From Flavobacterium aurantiibacter (GTDB lineage: Bacteria; Bacteroidota; Bacteroidia; Flavobacteriales; Flavobacteriaceae): 50,433 nt of DNA. Made by a program: the position numbers and the translations under genes. Position 1 is the stretch's first letter; each line of letters begins with the position of its first letter. The stretch covers positions 1 to 50,433 of the forward strand of contig NZ_NOXX01000195.1 of NCBI RefSeq assembly GCF_002251775.1, written 5' to 3'. Of this stretch, positions 19,378 through 27,594 are shown in pieces. A model generated the notes under the pieces. That model was given only the letters and a program-made list of their open reading frames with translations. It searched no databases and had not been told where the DNA came from.

Positions 19378-20520
19378 TTAAGAATTGAAAAAGCTGCTAA
19401 TTGCTGTTGAAATTCTATCTCGATCACTGTCGTGTAAATTGGAACCCGATGGTAAGCAGAGTCCGTTTTCAAATAAATCGGCAGCCACCGTACCGCCGTA
19501 AAACGGATCGTTTTCAAAGAAGGGCTGTAAATGCATTGGTTTCCATATTGGTCGCGATTCTATGTTCAAACTTTCGAAAAACAGCCTGAGATCTTCACGT
19601 GTTTTTCCATCTGTTCGTTTTGGATCAATTTGAATAGCCGACAGCCAATAATTAGGAACAGAAACAGTTTCGTCTGCTTGAAAAACCTCTACACCTGGAA
19701 TGTCTTTAAAACAATCTTTGTAAAATGCGTTCATAGCCCTTCTTTTGGCTATATGACTATCTAATACTTCCATCTGGCCTCGACCAATTCCCGCACAGAT
19801 ATTACTCATCCGGTAATTAAATCCTATTTTAGAATGCTGGTAGTGTGGCGCCTGATCCCTACTTTGAGTAGCATAGAACACTATATCCGACTTTTCTTTA
19901 GGGGAATTCGCAACTAACGCACCTCCACCAGAGGTAGTAATTATTTTATTGCCGTTGAACGAAAGAGCTCCGTAATCGCCGAAAGTTCCGCAATGACGCC
20001 CTTTATAGGTGCTGCCAAGTGCCTCAGCGCTATCTTCAATAACTGGAATCTGGTATTTTCGAGAAATTTCCGCGACTCGCTCCACCAGATAAGGAACACC
20101 ATACAGGTGAACAGCAATAATTGCTTTCGGCTTTTTACCTAGCTTAATTCGATCCAAAATAGCTTCTTCTAAAGCGATCGGACAAATATTCCAAGTTTCA
20201 TTCTCACTGTCTATAAAAATAGGCTTAGCACCTTGGTAAATTATTGGGTTTGCCGAGGCAGAAAAAGTAAGACTTTGGCACAAAACCTCGTCACCGTGAG
20301 TTACGCCCAACAAAACAAGTGCTAAATGCAGTGCAGCTGTGCCTGAAGACAAAGCTGCCACAAACTTCTCAGAACCTATAAAAGATTCGAGTTGTTGTTC
20401 AAATGCTTCGACGTTTGGCCCAAGAGGCGCTACCCAATTTGTATCAAAAGCTTGATGGATGTATGATAATTCCGAACCTCCCATATGTGGAGAAGAAAGC
20501 CAAATCTTTTGTAAACTCAT
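19378..20520 (-). CDS. DegT/DnrJ/EryC1-type PLP aminotransferase (PglE-like)
   Basis: This is a sugar aminotransferase expected to add the 4-amino group to the 4-keto sugar made by the dehydratase encoded next downstream. The 380 residues include SSGTAALHLAL (phosphate-binding), the PLP-contacting Asp in VIEDSAEALGSTYKG and the Schiff-base lysine, Lys192, in SFNGNKIITTSGGG. A C-terminal region contains IESRPIWKPMHLQPFF, as in PglE-type enzymes. It is 21 bases upstream of the dehydratase gene in the transcript, consistent with coupled expression. A 112-base gap separates it from the preceding sugar transferase; a partial promoter-like TTATTTTG lies there. Confidence 0.92.
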   Translation of the reverse strand: MSLQKIWLSSPHMGGSELSYIHQAFDTNWVAPLGPNVEAFEQQLESFIGSEKFVAALSSGTAALHLALVLLGVTHGDEVLCQSLTFSASANPIIYQGAKPIFIDSENETWNICPIALEEAILDRIKLGKKPKAIIAVHLYGVPYLVERVAEISRKYQIPVIEDSAEALGSTYKGRHCGTFGDYGALSFNGNKIITTSGGGALVANSPKEKSDIVFYATQSRDQAPHYQHSKIGFNYRMSNICAGIGRGQMEVLDSHIAKRRAMNAFYKDCFKDIPGVEVFQADETVSVPNYWLSAIQIDPKRTDGKTREDLRLFFESLNIESRPIWKPMHLQPFFENDPFYGGTVAADLFENGLCLPSGSNLHDSDRDRISTAISSFFNS

Positions 20521-20632
20521 AGATTTTAATTTTTATGCAAAATAACCAAACGATTGATGCTAATCAAATAATATTGTTTGAAATGCAAGAATTCGTATAC
20601 GGACGACATGTAATTCACTTGAATTAATCATT

Positions 20633-21208
20633 TCACACCTGATTTTTAAGATATTTTCTAAAAAAGGGAACAACAGTAGCTATAATTATTACGACATCGT
20701 AACAAACATTACTTGTTCTCAAATATTCCAGATTCATTCGAACCTTATCTGGGAAAATTACCTCATCATTATATTTCAGCGGATCGGCTTGCTTTGCGAG
20801 CATTACGCTTTCATTGCGATACTTTATTGATGCTTCCGAGGTTAAGCCGGGCTTTAATAGCAAGACTGCTCGATCGTTTCCACGAAGCAAGTCGTAATAA
20901 CCTGGCAAATCGGGTCTAGGTCCAACAAACGACATTTCACCGATCAAAATATTGATAAATTGCGGCAGCTCATCAATTTTACTGGATCGCATGAAGCTAC
21001 CAAAAGTTGAAATATTCATCGTTCTTGGATTAATTGAACGAAACTTGATTATTCGGAATGTTTTTCCATGTAAACCTATTCGCTCTTGAAAGAATAAACC
21101 GCTAGCACGGGTATCGGCGCAACACATTAAATAAGCGACAAGCAAAATGGGCATTAATAGAATTAAAGCAAGGAAAGCGAATGAAATATCAAAGATTCGT
21201 TTAGACAT
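20633..21208 (-). CDS. Small phosphoglycosyl transferase (bacterial sugar transferase family), copy 1
   Basis: This is a monotopic membrane enzyme predicted to load a sugar-1-phosphate onto undecaprenyl phosphate. I chose ATG 21208 (MSKRIFDISFAFLAL) because it overlaps the preceding stop by 8 bases; the frame extends to 21253 but inside the preceding gene. About 191 residues hold a hydrophobic re-entrant helix (residues 4-30), FRIIKFRSI, the catalytic pair in SSKIDELPQFINILIGEMSF and VGPRPDLPGYYDLL. The usual GITGWAQVNGRN motif is replaced by GLTSEASIKYRN, so it differs from the PglC-like copy at 24694. A second membrane segment near the C-terminus (VVIIIATVVPFF) is also unlike classical PglC. 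Confidence 0.87.
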   Translation of the reverse strand: MSKRIFDISFAFLALILLMPILLVAYLMCCADTRASGLFFQERIGLHGKTFRIIKFRSINPRTMNISTFGSFMRSSKIDELPQFINILIGEMSFVGPRPDLPGYYDLLRGNDRAVLLLKPGLTSEASIKYRNESVMLAKQADPLKYNDEVIFPDKVRMNLEYLRTSNVCYDVVIIIATVVPFFRKYLKNQV

Positions 21209-21845
21209 GTGCTGTACTTCTATACTTCCATTGCGAAAAAGTGAAGCTTTCACCGTGACCGGGAAATATCAGACAATCCTTTTTGAGCTTTTGTTCAATT
21301 TGACTAACTGATACTGCGTAATCAGATTTGTTTGAGTTTGGAAAAAGCAAGGGTGATTTGCTTTCATTGAGAAGAGTATCGCCTGAAAAACAAACTTCAT
21401 CATTAAAAAAAATCGTACTCGCCGGACTGTGGCCTGGGGTTGCTAAAGCCTGAAGTTCAAATTCCCCAAAACGAATTATATCTTCGTTATTTATCTGTTC
21501 ATGGCTACTGAGATGAACTTCGAAAGTTTCGATAGAATCGGTGTACAAGGAATAATTAAGCTTACTATTTGCAATATTTTCACGGCAAATTTGAGTACAA
21601 TATACCTTTGGATTGTAAATGGCCAAAACCTCCTCGAGACCGACTACATGGTCTGAATGTTCGTGTGTGAGTAATACCGCGTAAAGAGATAGATTTTTTG
21701 ACTGCAAGGCAGCTGCAAGGAGTTTTTTATCGAAGTTTCCACAATCAATTAATACCGCTTGCTCCTCGGAAAATTGAACCAAATATGAGTTAGATTTTCG
21801 GTGTGAATTCAGAAAAACTTCGATATGGTAGCGGTTTGTAAACAT
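21201..21845 (-). CDS. MBL-fold (metallo-beta-lactamase superfamily) hydrolase
   Basis: This is a 214-residue cytoplasmic hydrolase with the metal motif THEHSDH (His61, His63, Asp65, His66), further metal ligands in TPGHSP and SGDTLL, and FPGHGE near the end; these are glyoxalase II-like features. It lies inside the bacillosamine/acyl module between the PglD-like gene and a sugar transferase, overlapping the latter by 8 bases. Its specific job is not clear from sequence. MBL enzymes can hydrolyse thioesters, so action on an acyl-ACP or acyl-CoA intermediate of the neighbouring ACP pathway is a reasonable inference, not shown. Confidence 0.85.
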   Translation of the reverse strand: MFTNRYHIEVFLNSHRKSNSYLVQFSEEQAVLIDCGNFDKKLLAAALQSKNLSLYAVLLTHEHSDHVVGLEEVLAIYNPKVYCTQICRENIANSKLNYSLYTDSIETFEVHLSSHEQINNEDIIRFGEFELQALATPGHSPASTIFFNDEVCFSGDTLLNESKSPLLFPNSNKSDYAVSVSQIEQKLKKDCLIFPGHGESFTFSQWKYRSTAHV

Positions 21846-21867
21846 AAGCTTTTGGAAACGAAAGCAA

Positions 21868-22521
21868 CTACTCTTGTGTCTTAACGATAGTTATTCGCTC
21901 TTTAAAGCGATGAAAAATTGTTTGGTTGTCTTCAACTGATTTTTCAACTATCATGCCTGCAGAAACTACATTGTTACTGCCTAAAATAACTCTTGGCAAA
22001 ACCGCAGCATTCGTTCCTAAAAAATTTTCATCGCCCATTTTGGAAAAACCTCCTGTAACAACTTGCGGGGATAAAAAATTATAATTTCCAATGTTTGTAT
22101 CGTGGCCAATGGTACAACGCGAATTTATCAAGTTAAAGTCACCTAAAACAGCATTCGGACCGATAGAACTGTTGTGGGAAATTACACATCCTAGTCCAAT
22201 TTTTGCAGAAGGAGAAACTATAGCCGTTGGATGAATTAGGCTGATAAATTGAGCGCCACGACTAAGTAAATTACTGATAATAGTGCGCCGAAAAGCAATG
22301 TTTGCTACGCCAATTACGTAGAAAGCATCTAAAACATTGTGGGTTTTTATGGCTCCTAAAAATGGTGCAGAAAAGCTGTATGCGTTATATGAGTCGGGAT
22401 TGTCATCGATAAAACCAACAATTTCGATTGGTTCTTTTGCAGTATTGTACTGATTACCATACAAAATATAATCTTGCAATTCTGCTGCATGACCGCCAGC
22501 ACCAACAATAACTACCTTCAT
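21868..22521 (-). CDS. PglD-like sugar N-acyltransferase (left-handed beta-helix)
   Basis: The predicted role is acylation of the 4-amino group of a UDP-4-amino-4,6-dideoxy sugar. Of the 217 residues, the N-terminal Rossmann-like part begins MKVVIVGAGGHAAELQDYI (sugar-nucleotide binding) and the C-terminal hexapeptide-repeat helix contains the catalytic pair His140-Asp141 in SRCTIGHDTNIGNYNFL. In Campylobacter PglD the donor is acetyl-CoA. Here the next genes upstream in the transcript encode an ACP, a ketoacyl-ACP synthase and a reductase, so the donor may be a hydroxyacyl-ACP. That donor assignment is inference from context. Confidence 0.9.
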   Translation of the reverse strand: MKVVIVGAGGHAAELQDYILYGNQYNTAKEPIEIVGFIDDNPDSYNAYSFSAPFLGAIKTHNVLDAFYVIGVANIAFRRTIISNLLSRGAQFISLIHPTAIVSPSAKIGLGCVISHNSSIGPNAVLGDFNLINSRCTIGHDTNIGNYNFLSPQVVTGGFSKMGDENFLGTNAAVLPRVILGSNNVVSAGMIVEKSVEDNQTIFHRFKERITIVKTQE

Positions 22522-22530
22522 TTTTTATGA

Positions 22531-23289
22531 TTATTTCGCGGTGTAACCACCGTCGACGATTAAATTTATTCCTGTAATCCACTTTGAAGCATCTGAGAGC
22601 AGAAAAACGCATGCATTTGCAATGTCGGTTGGTTCTCCTAAGCCGAGCGGATGCAAGGATTTTGTTTTCTCAAAAGCTTCCTGATTCTGAGTGTAAACCG
22701 CGTTTTGGCTCATAGGAGTTACAACTACTCCGGGCGAAATTGCATTAACTCGTACATTTTTAGACGCTAATTCGAGCGCCAACGACTTGCTTCCCGCAAT
22801 AACAGCTCCTTTGGTCAAGCTGTAGATTGTTTTTCCCAACTCGCCTACCACGCCCATAACCGAACTAATAAAGATAATGCTCGAGCTAGATTTGTTATAG
22901 TTACCAACGCTACAAACTATTTTACTTAAATGTATTGCAGCAAAAACATTTGTTTCAAAAAAAGGTTGCATTTTTTCAGCAGTTATATTCTTCAGCGGAA
23001 GTGTGGTCGAAATACCTGCTGCGTGGACTACACCGTCGATCTTACCGAATTCGGCTATGCAGCTAGGAACTGCCACAGACACCTCCTCGTAATTAGTGAT
23101 GTCTAAACTTAAAACTCGTGTTTCTGTAATGCATTGTTCTGCGGTTTGCTGAAGTGCAGTTTCAGACCTTCCGATTAAGATTATTCGAGCGCCCATTTGA
23201 GAGGCGGCAATTGCTGTTTGCCTACCGATACCAGATGAGGCCCCAGTTATTATCAGATTTTTATCTTTTAGTGAAAAGGGATTATGCAT
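22531..23289 (-). CDS. SDR-family oxidoreductase (FabG-like)
   Basis: This is a NAD(P)H-dependent short-chain dehydrogenase of 252 residues: TGASSGIG cofactor loop (15-22), HAAG (89-92), catalytic Ser143, Tyr156 and Lys160 in ISSVMGVVGELGKTIYSLTK, and ISPGVVVTPM. It resembles 3-oxoacyl-ACP reductases. It sits between the PglD-like transferase and ketoacyl-ACP synthase III, with gaps of 9 bases and 1 base, so reduction of a 3-oxoacyl-ACP to a 3-hydroxyacyl-ACP is the simplest role. A sugar substrate cannot be excluded. Confidence 0.88.
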   Translation of the reverse strand: MHNPFSLKDKNLIITGASSGIGRQTAIAASQMGARIILIGRSETALQQTAEQCITETRVLSLDITNYEEVSVAVPSCIAEFGKIDGVVHAAGISTTLPLKNITAEKMQPFFETNVFAAIHLSKIVCSVGNYNKSSSSIIFISSVMGVVGELGKTIYSLTKGAVIAGSKSLALELASKNVRVNAISPGVVVTPMSQNAVYTQNQEAFEKTKSLHPLGLGEPTDIANACVFLLSDASKWITGINLIVDGGYTAK

Positions 23290-23290
23290 C

Positions 23291-24352
23291 TTACTCTACT
23301 TCTAAAAGTTCTGAAACCAAACAGTTATCAATGTTTATTTGTGCTGTTGCCCACGACATTCCGACACCAAACCCGCACAGCAAAAGCTTTTTCTTACCAT
23401 CTAATTTTCCATGAAGTTGACTTACCCATGTGAGGGGTATAGAAACCGAAGAGGTATTACCGAAATGCGCAATAGAACTTGGAACTTTCGATAAATCTAG
23501 TTTAAGTTTCTTTGCGAGATATGAATTCATGTAATCGTTTGCTTGGTGAAACAGAAAGTAATCGATTGTTTCGATGGTATTGCCCGAACTCTCAAGTACC
23601 TGTTTGAAATCTGAGGGTATTTCTTTAAGGACAAAATTAAAAACATCTGGACCGTTCATATAGCCGTGCTCATCAGTTCGAATATTTCCTTGCTCATCGA
23701 CAACCTTTTCAGTTAAGGTTTCCGGGGAACTAGGCATTCGATAACCGCCAGCATCCATTTTTATTAAATCGGAAAGCGAGCCATCTGAGTGTAACGAAAA
23801 ATGGCTTTCTCCAAACTTTGGATCATTTTCAACTACTGCTGCAACGCCACCATCACCAAACAAAAAAGCTGTTTTACGATCTTTAGGAGAATATACTCTA
23901 GAACGCGTCTCACCGTCGAGTAGCAATGCTTTACGAAATCCGCCAGATTGCATAAATGAAAAAACGGTCGACAAGCCGTACACAAATGCCGAACAACCTA
24001 GATTGATATCAAATGCTGCACAGTGCGTTCCTAAGCCTAATCGGTGTTGCAGCACGACCGAAGTTGCTGGCATTCTATAGTCTGGTGTTTGAGAAACAAA
24101 AATGAGTAAGTCGATTTCGGAACGATCAATCGCCATATCCGAAATTAATTGATTTGCAGCGGCAAAACACAAATCAGATGAACACATTCCTGCAGGCGCA
24201 AAGCGTCTTTCATAAATACCAACTTTTTCAATAACATCTTTTACTTCTTCAGCAGGAAAGTTTTCTGTGTATTCGAGATTAATGATTTTATTTTTGGGAA
24301 CCGCAGCTGCAATACCTGTTACTCCTATATTTGTGAAAGATAGTTTTGCCAT
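23291..24352 (-). CDS. Ketoacyl-ACP synthase III (FabH-like), cluster-specific
   Basis: The predicted role is condensation of an acyl-CoA starter with malonyl-ACP. The complete catalytic triad of the thiolase fold is present in 353 residues: Cys120 (NLGCSAFVYG), His269 (LFHQAND) and Asn299 (FGNTSS). Compared with housekeeping FabH it carries a longer middle region. Its partner ACP gene lies 9 bases upstream and the SDR gene 1 base downstream, so it probably serves a dedicated acyl pathway, not membrane lipid synthesis. Confidence 0.92.
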   Translation of the reverse strand: MAKLSFTNIGVTGIAAAVPKNKIINLEYTENFPAEEVKDVIEKVGIYERRFAPAGMCSSDLCFAAANQLISDMAIDRSEIDLLIFVSQTPDYRMPATSVVLQHRLGLGTHCAAFDINLGCSAFVYGLSTVFSFMQSGGFRKALLLDGETRSRVYSPKDRKTAFLFGDGGVAAVVENDPKFGESHFSLHSDGSLSDLIKMDAGGYRMPSSPETLTEKVVDEQGNIRTDEHGYMNGPDVFNFVLKEIPSDFKQVLESSGNTIETIDYFLFHQANDYMNSYLAKKLKLDLSKVPSSIAHFGNTSSVSIPLTWVSQLHGKLDGKKKLLLCGFGVGMSWATAQINIDNCLVSELLEVE

Positions 24353-24361
24353 GATAAAGAA

Positions 24362-24583
24362 TTATATACGACCTTGAATTTCGTCGTATAGCTGTTGTAA
24401 AGTCTCTAGTTTTGTAAAAGTTTGGTCGTCGATGATAACATTGTATTGATCATCTATAGAGGCAATAAGCGACAGTCTTGCGAGCGAGTCCCACTCGTCG
24501 AATTGTTTAAAATGATCCTCTGCAGTTATCGTTCTGTCTTCAATTTCCAAGACTTCGGTAATGAGTTGTAAAAAATCTTCCAT
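24362..24583 (-). CDS. Acyl carrier protein, cluster-specific
   Basis: This is a 73-residue acidic protein with the phosphopantetheine attachment serine in EWDSLARLSLI (Ser33) and the usual four-helix hydrophobic pattern. DSLARL in place of the housekeeping DSLDTVE marks it as a specialised carrier. It is the first gene after a 110-base gap that holds an exact TATCTTTG promoter element, so it probably starts the transcript of the acyl/bacillosamine module. Confidence 0.93.
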   Translation of the reverse strand: MEDFLQLITEVLEIEDRTITAEDHFKQFDEWDSLARLSLIASIDDQYNVIIDDQTFTKLETLQQLYDEIQGRI

Positions 24584-24623
24584 AATTGATTTGTAATTAA
24601 GTAAGTTCGGACTGTTGTTTTAA

Positions 24624-24631
24624 CAAAGATA
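24624..24631 (-). promoter_or_regulatory. TAnnTTTG -7 element upstream of the acyl carrier protein
   Basis: TATCTTTG on the minus strand, 41 bases before the ACP start, in the 110-base gap after the PglC-like gene. It is an exact consensus match; the -33 element is not clear. Confidence 0.45.
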
Positions 24632-24693
24632 GCTTAATTAGCGATTTTAGTAGTAAAAAATGTACAAGGCAATTATCTAAATTACTTATCCTG

Positions 24694-25308
24694 TTATTTT
24701 TTTTCATTACCTAGGAAAGGCTCAGTAGTAACTTGCCCGTCACTATTAATTCCCTCTCTTACCAAGACCTTTCTTAGAGTCAGAAAGAAAATTTTAAAGT
24801 CGAGCCAAAAACTAAGGTTATCAACATACCATACGTCGTATTCGAATTTCTGTGACCAGGAAATCGCATTACGCCCATTTACTTGAGCCCAACCTGTAAT
24901 CCCTGGGCGCACCTGATGTCGGCGAAATTGTTCAGGAGTGTATAGCGGTAAATATTTTACAAGTAGTGGTCGAGGACCAATCAAGGCCATATCGCCTTTC
25001 AAAACATTAAACAATTGGGGGATTTCATCTATAGAGGTAGCTCGAACTATTTTCCCTACAGTAGTTAGCCGAATGTGATCCGGCAGTAATTTTCCATCCT
25101 TACCCCTTTTGTCGTTCATCGTTTTAAACTTAATCACTTTAAAAATTTTTCCATTTTTACCTGGTCGATCTTGCAAGAAAAAAATACTTCCGCGATTTGC
25201 AAACAGTAGAAAAACTGCTGTACCAATTAAAATAGGCGACGAAATCAAAATGAATAAAACCGTCAGTAGAAACTCAAATGGATATTTAATATAGTTTTTA
25301 TAAAACAT
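24694..25308 (-). CDS. pglC: PglC-like undecaprenyl-phosphate diacetylbacillosamine-1-phosphate transferase
   Basis: This is a small monotopic phosphoglycosyl transferase of 204 residues: membrane helix with the conserved Pro (about 12-36), FKVIKFKTMND, catalytic Asp-Glu in ATSIDEIPQLFNVLKGDMAL, IGPRPLLVKYLPLY and GITGWAQVNGRNAISW. The whole pattern, including the C-terminal VTTEPFLGN, is strikingly like Campylobacter PglC, which transfers diNAcBac-1-phosphate. The cluster also has the PglF-, PglE- and PglD-like genes, so this enzyme probably starts the repeat unit on undecaprenyl phosphate. Its start overlaps the end of the preceding glycosyltransferase by 11 bases. Confidence 0.92.
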   Translation of the reverse strand: MFYKNYIKYPFEFLLTVLFILISSPILIGTAVFLLFANRGSIFFLQDRPGKNGKIFKVIKFKTMNDKRGKDGKLLPDHIRLTTVGKIVRATSIDEIPQLFNVLKGDMALIGPRPLLVKYLPLYTPEQFRRHQVRPGITGWAQVNGRNAISWSQKFEYDVWYVDNLSFWLDFKIFFLTLRKVLVREGINSDGQVTTEPFLGNEKK

Positions 25309-26425
25309 TATTTAAAAATTGGTTGTAAATGATTTTTGTTTCCCTTAAACAGTTGGAAAGTTCAAAATTGGCAGCAGTTTTTATCGCTTGTGCGCCCATC
25401 CGCTCCCGCAGCGCCTTATCATTGTATAATTTGTTTAAGTGTACGTTAAGATCATCTAAATCACCTTGTTTGTAGAGAAATCCATTCTCTCCTTGAATAA
25501 CTATTTCTTTATGTCCGCGATCTACCGTGGCAAGAATTGGAAGTCCGCACATTTGTTCTTCAACAAGGTTTAAACCAAGTCCTTCTTGTTTACTACTTGA
25601 AATTCCGAGGTCGGACATTTTGAAAATGGCGTCAATATCATTTCTAAAACCTAGAAAAACTATTTGCTTCTGAAGGTTCAAATGCTCCACTTCTGCCTTT
25701 ATGGCATCAAGTAAAACCCCTCTTCCACAAAATAAAAATTTCAAATTTGGATACAAACTGCCATACTTCTTCACGAAGTTAACTAAGAATTTGTGATTTT
25801 TACGGTCAATAAATTCTGCAGCATAAGTTATTAGAAAATCATCTGGTGCAAAACCTAATTTTGCTCTTAAAGTTGCTTTTTCTGATTCAGAAACCGGAAA
25901 AAATTTGCTGCTATCGACCCCTACACCGGGCGTTGCAAAATATTTTGTTTTTTGGTTACCGAATTTTTTTATTCTAACAAAATCTTCGCGATTAATCGTA
26001 ATAATACCGTCTGCAAATCGAGATGCGTATAATTCTATAGGATAGTAAGTCAACCAATTAATGATTGGAGCTCCAGTAAAAAAATGAAAACCATGCGCGG
26101 TATAAATCACTTTAGTACCATTGTTTCTAGCATTTTTCGCGGCAAAACGAGTTAACAAACTTGCCATTGGAGTGTGGCAATGAATTATGGTAAAGTTTTC
26201 GTTATCGATAATTTCTTTAAGGACAGTAAAAGCTTTATAATGACCTTTAGAGAAAGGACTTCGCACAAAAGGCACCAGCCAATTTTTGTCGATTCCGGGT
26301 ATCTCATCGTTATCATTACAGGCAACATGAACTTCAAAGCCAGCATCTTTAAACATGTTGAGATACGGTAGGTGAAAACGCAAAATGTGCTTCGCTATTG
26401 ATGCTGTAAAAAGGACTTTTTTCAC
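25298..26425 (-). CDS. GT4 glycosyltransferase (PglA/EpsD-like)
   Basis: This is a cytoplasmic or membrane-associated retaining glycosyltransferase of 375 residues. The N-terminal domain has IIHCHTPMAS and the subgroup signature TAHGFHFFTGAPIINWL. The C-terminal GT4 domain holds the E-x7-E motif in SSKQEGLGLNLVEEQMCGLP. Genes of this subgroup commonly accompany PglC-type transferases and add the second sugar. The overlap with pglC supports that, but the sugar donor is not readable from sequence. Confidence 0.9.
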   Translation of the reverse strand: MKKVLFTASIAKHILRFHLPYLNMFKDAGFEVHVACNDNDEIPGIDKNWLVPFVRSPFSKGHYKAFTVLKEIIDNENFTIIHCHTPMASLLTRFAAKNARNNGTKVIYTAHGFHFFTGAPIINWLTYYPIELYASRFADGIITINREDFVRIKKFGNQKTKYFATPGVGVDSSKFFPVSESEKATLRAKLGFAPDDFLITYAAEFIDRKNHKFLVNFVKKYGSLYPNLKFLFCGRGVLLDAIKAEVEHLNLQKQIVFLGFRNDIDAIFKMSDLGISSSKQEGLGLNLVEEQMCGLPILATVDRGHKEIVIQGENGFLYKQGDLDDLNVHLNKLYNDKALRERMGAQAIKTAANFELSNCLRETKIIYNQFLNNVL

Positions 26426-26427
26426 TT

Positions 26428-27594
26428 TTATAGATTCATTTCTTTTTTGAACTCGGCATAAAACTCTTGGCGTCGCTGATCCAGATTTGATTTGATGTAA
26501 TCTTTGGACGCTTCAAAATTATAGCGTGCTTGACTTTCAAGTTGTTCTTTGGTAGTTGACTTAATTAGCTGAGCAATCCGATTACTATCTCGGGTAGAAA
26601 AGATGTACTGTGGTTCAATAAGTTCTGGAATTCCGCCTGTTGTGGAACCAAGAATTGGGCATGCTCGGCTCATTGCTTCAATAACTGCGCGTGGTAATCC
26701 CTCCTGATAACTTGGATGCACGTATAAATCAATACTGTCTAGAAAATCAAAAACCTCATTGTGTTTTAGTGGTCCTACAATTTGCACTTGGTGGTTCAAA
26801 CCGTATTTATTGATTAGGGCAGCGAGCCTATTGCCTGTTCCTTGTCCGACAATTTTATAGTAGCAAATAAATCCTTGATCTTTCAGAATTTTTATTGCTT
26901 TCAAAACATCTGCTTGACCTTTGTAAACAACATCTAAGCTACCTACTGTGGCAATTGTTAGTTTACTGAGATCTGTTTCTTTAATTTTCGAAATCCTCTT
27001 TTGAAGATTCTCTTCAAGAACTTCTTCTATAACTACGTTAGAACAGTTAATCGATTTAGCAGTAGAAGGATATCGATTTTGCAGAAACTTTTTTGTTACA
27101 TAAACTGTGTGCGTAGTGCGCTTTAAATGTACTTTATATTGTAAGTATTTATAAACGGCTAAAATTTTTCCTCTCCAATCGTAATTCCAAAGCGCATCGA
27201 AAACACAGGCTACCATTTCAGCCAAAATTGGCTTACCGAGTTTTCGGGCTTCATAAAATGCTAAAACACCGATGGCACTGGGAAAACGGATTATTATCAC
27301 ATCGTGTTCTGCCACTGCTTTCTTCACAATTTCTTTTGCGGCAGCTTTGTTATGTCGACTGCGAAGCGACTTAAAATTTGGAACTGCAGTGAAGTTAAAA
27401 TCTTCTCTTGTAATTTCGGTGTATTTAGAAGCTGTTGTTTCATCAATTGTTTCACTGCGCATCAGAAATGTCACTGAATCCCCGAAGTACAGATATCGCT
27501 CAACTAATTTATTATTGTAGTGAATGCCATAAAATCGAGTTTCCTCAGGATTGACGTACAAAGGGCCATCGTGAACAAACAATACCTTTTTCAT
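26428..27594 (-). CDS. GT4 glycosyltransferase
   Basis: A 388-residue GT-B enzyme. The C-terminal donor-binding domain is clear (VGSLDVVYKGQADVLKAIK, then E-x7-E in SYQEGLPRAVIEAMSRACP and GGIPELI). The N-terminal acceptor domain is less conserved. It lies 2 bases before the PglA-like gene and overlaps the preceding transferase by 4 bases, so the three are co-translated. The linkage formed is unknown. Confidence 0.88.
   Translation of the reverse strand: MKKVLFVHDGPLYVNPEETRFYGIHYNNKLVERYLYFGDSVTFLMRSETIDETTASKYTEITREDFNFTAVPNFKSLRSRHNKAAAKEIVKKAVAEHDVIIIRFPSAIGVLAFYEARKLGKPILAEMVACVFDALWNYDWRGKILAVYKYLQYKVHLKRTTHTVYVTKKFLQNRYPSTAKSINCSNVVIEEVLEENLQKRISKIKETDLSKLTIATVGSLDVVYKGQADVLKAIKILKDQGFICYYKIVGQGTGNRLAALINKYGLNHQVQIVGPLKHNEVFDFLDSIDLYVHPSYQEGLPRAVIEAMSRACPILGSTTGGIPELIEPQYIFSTRDSNRIAQLIKSTTKEQLESQARYNFEASKDYIKSNLDQRRQEFYAEFKKEMNL

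Noticed and set aside
23291..24583. Housekeeping fatty-acid synthesis genes (fabH, acpP)
   Set aside because: The ACP has an atypical attachment motif (DSLARL), the KASIII has an extra middle region, and both sit in a sugar-modification operon without fabD, fabF or plsX.
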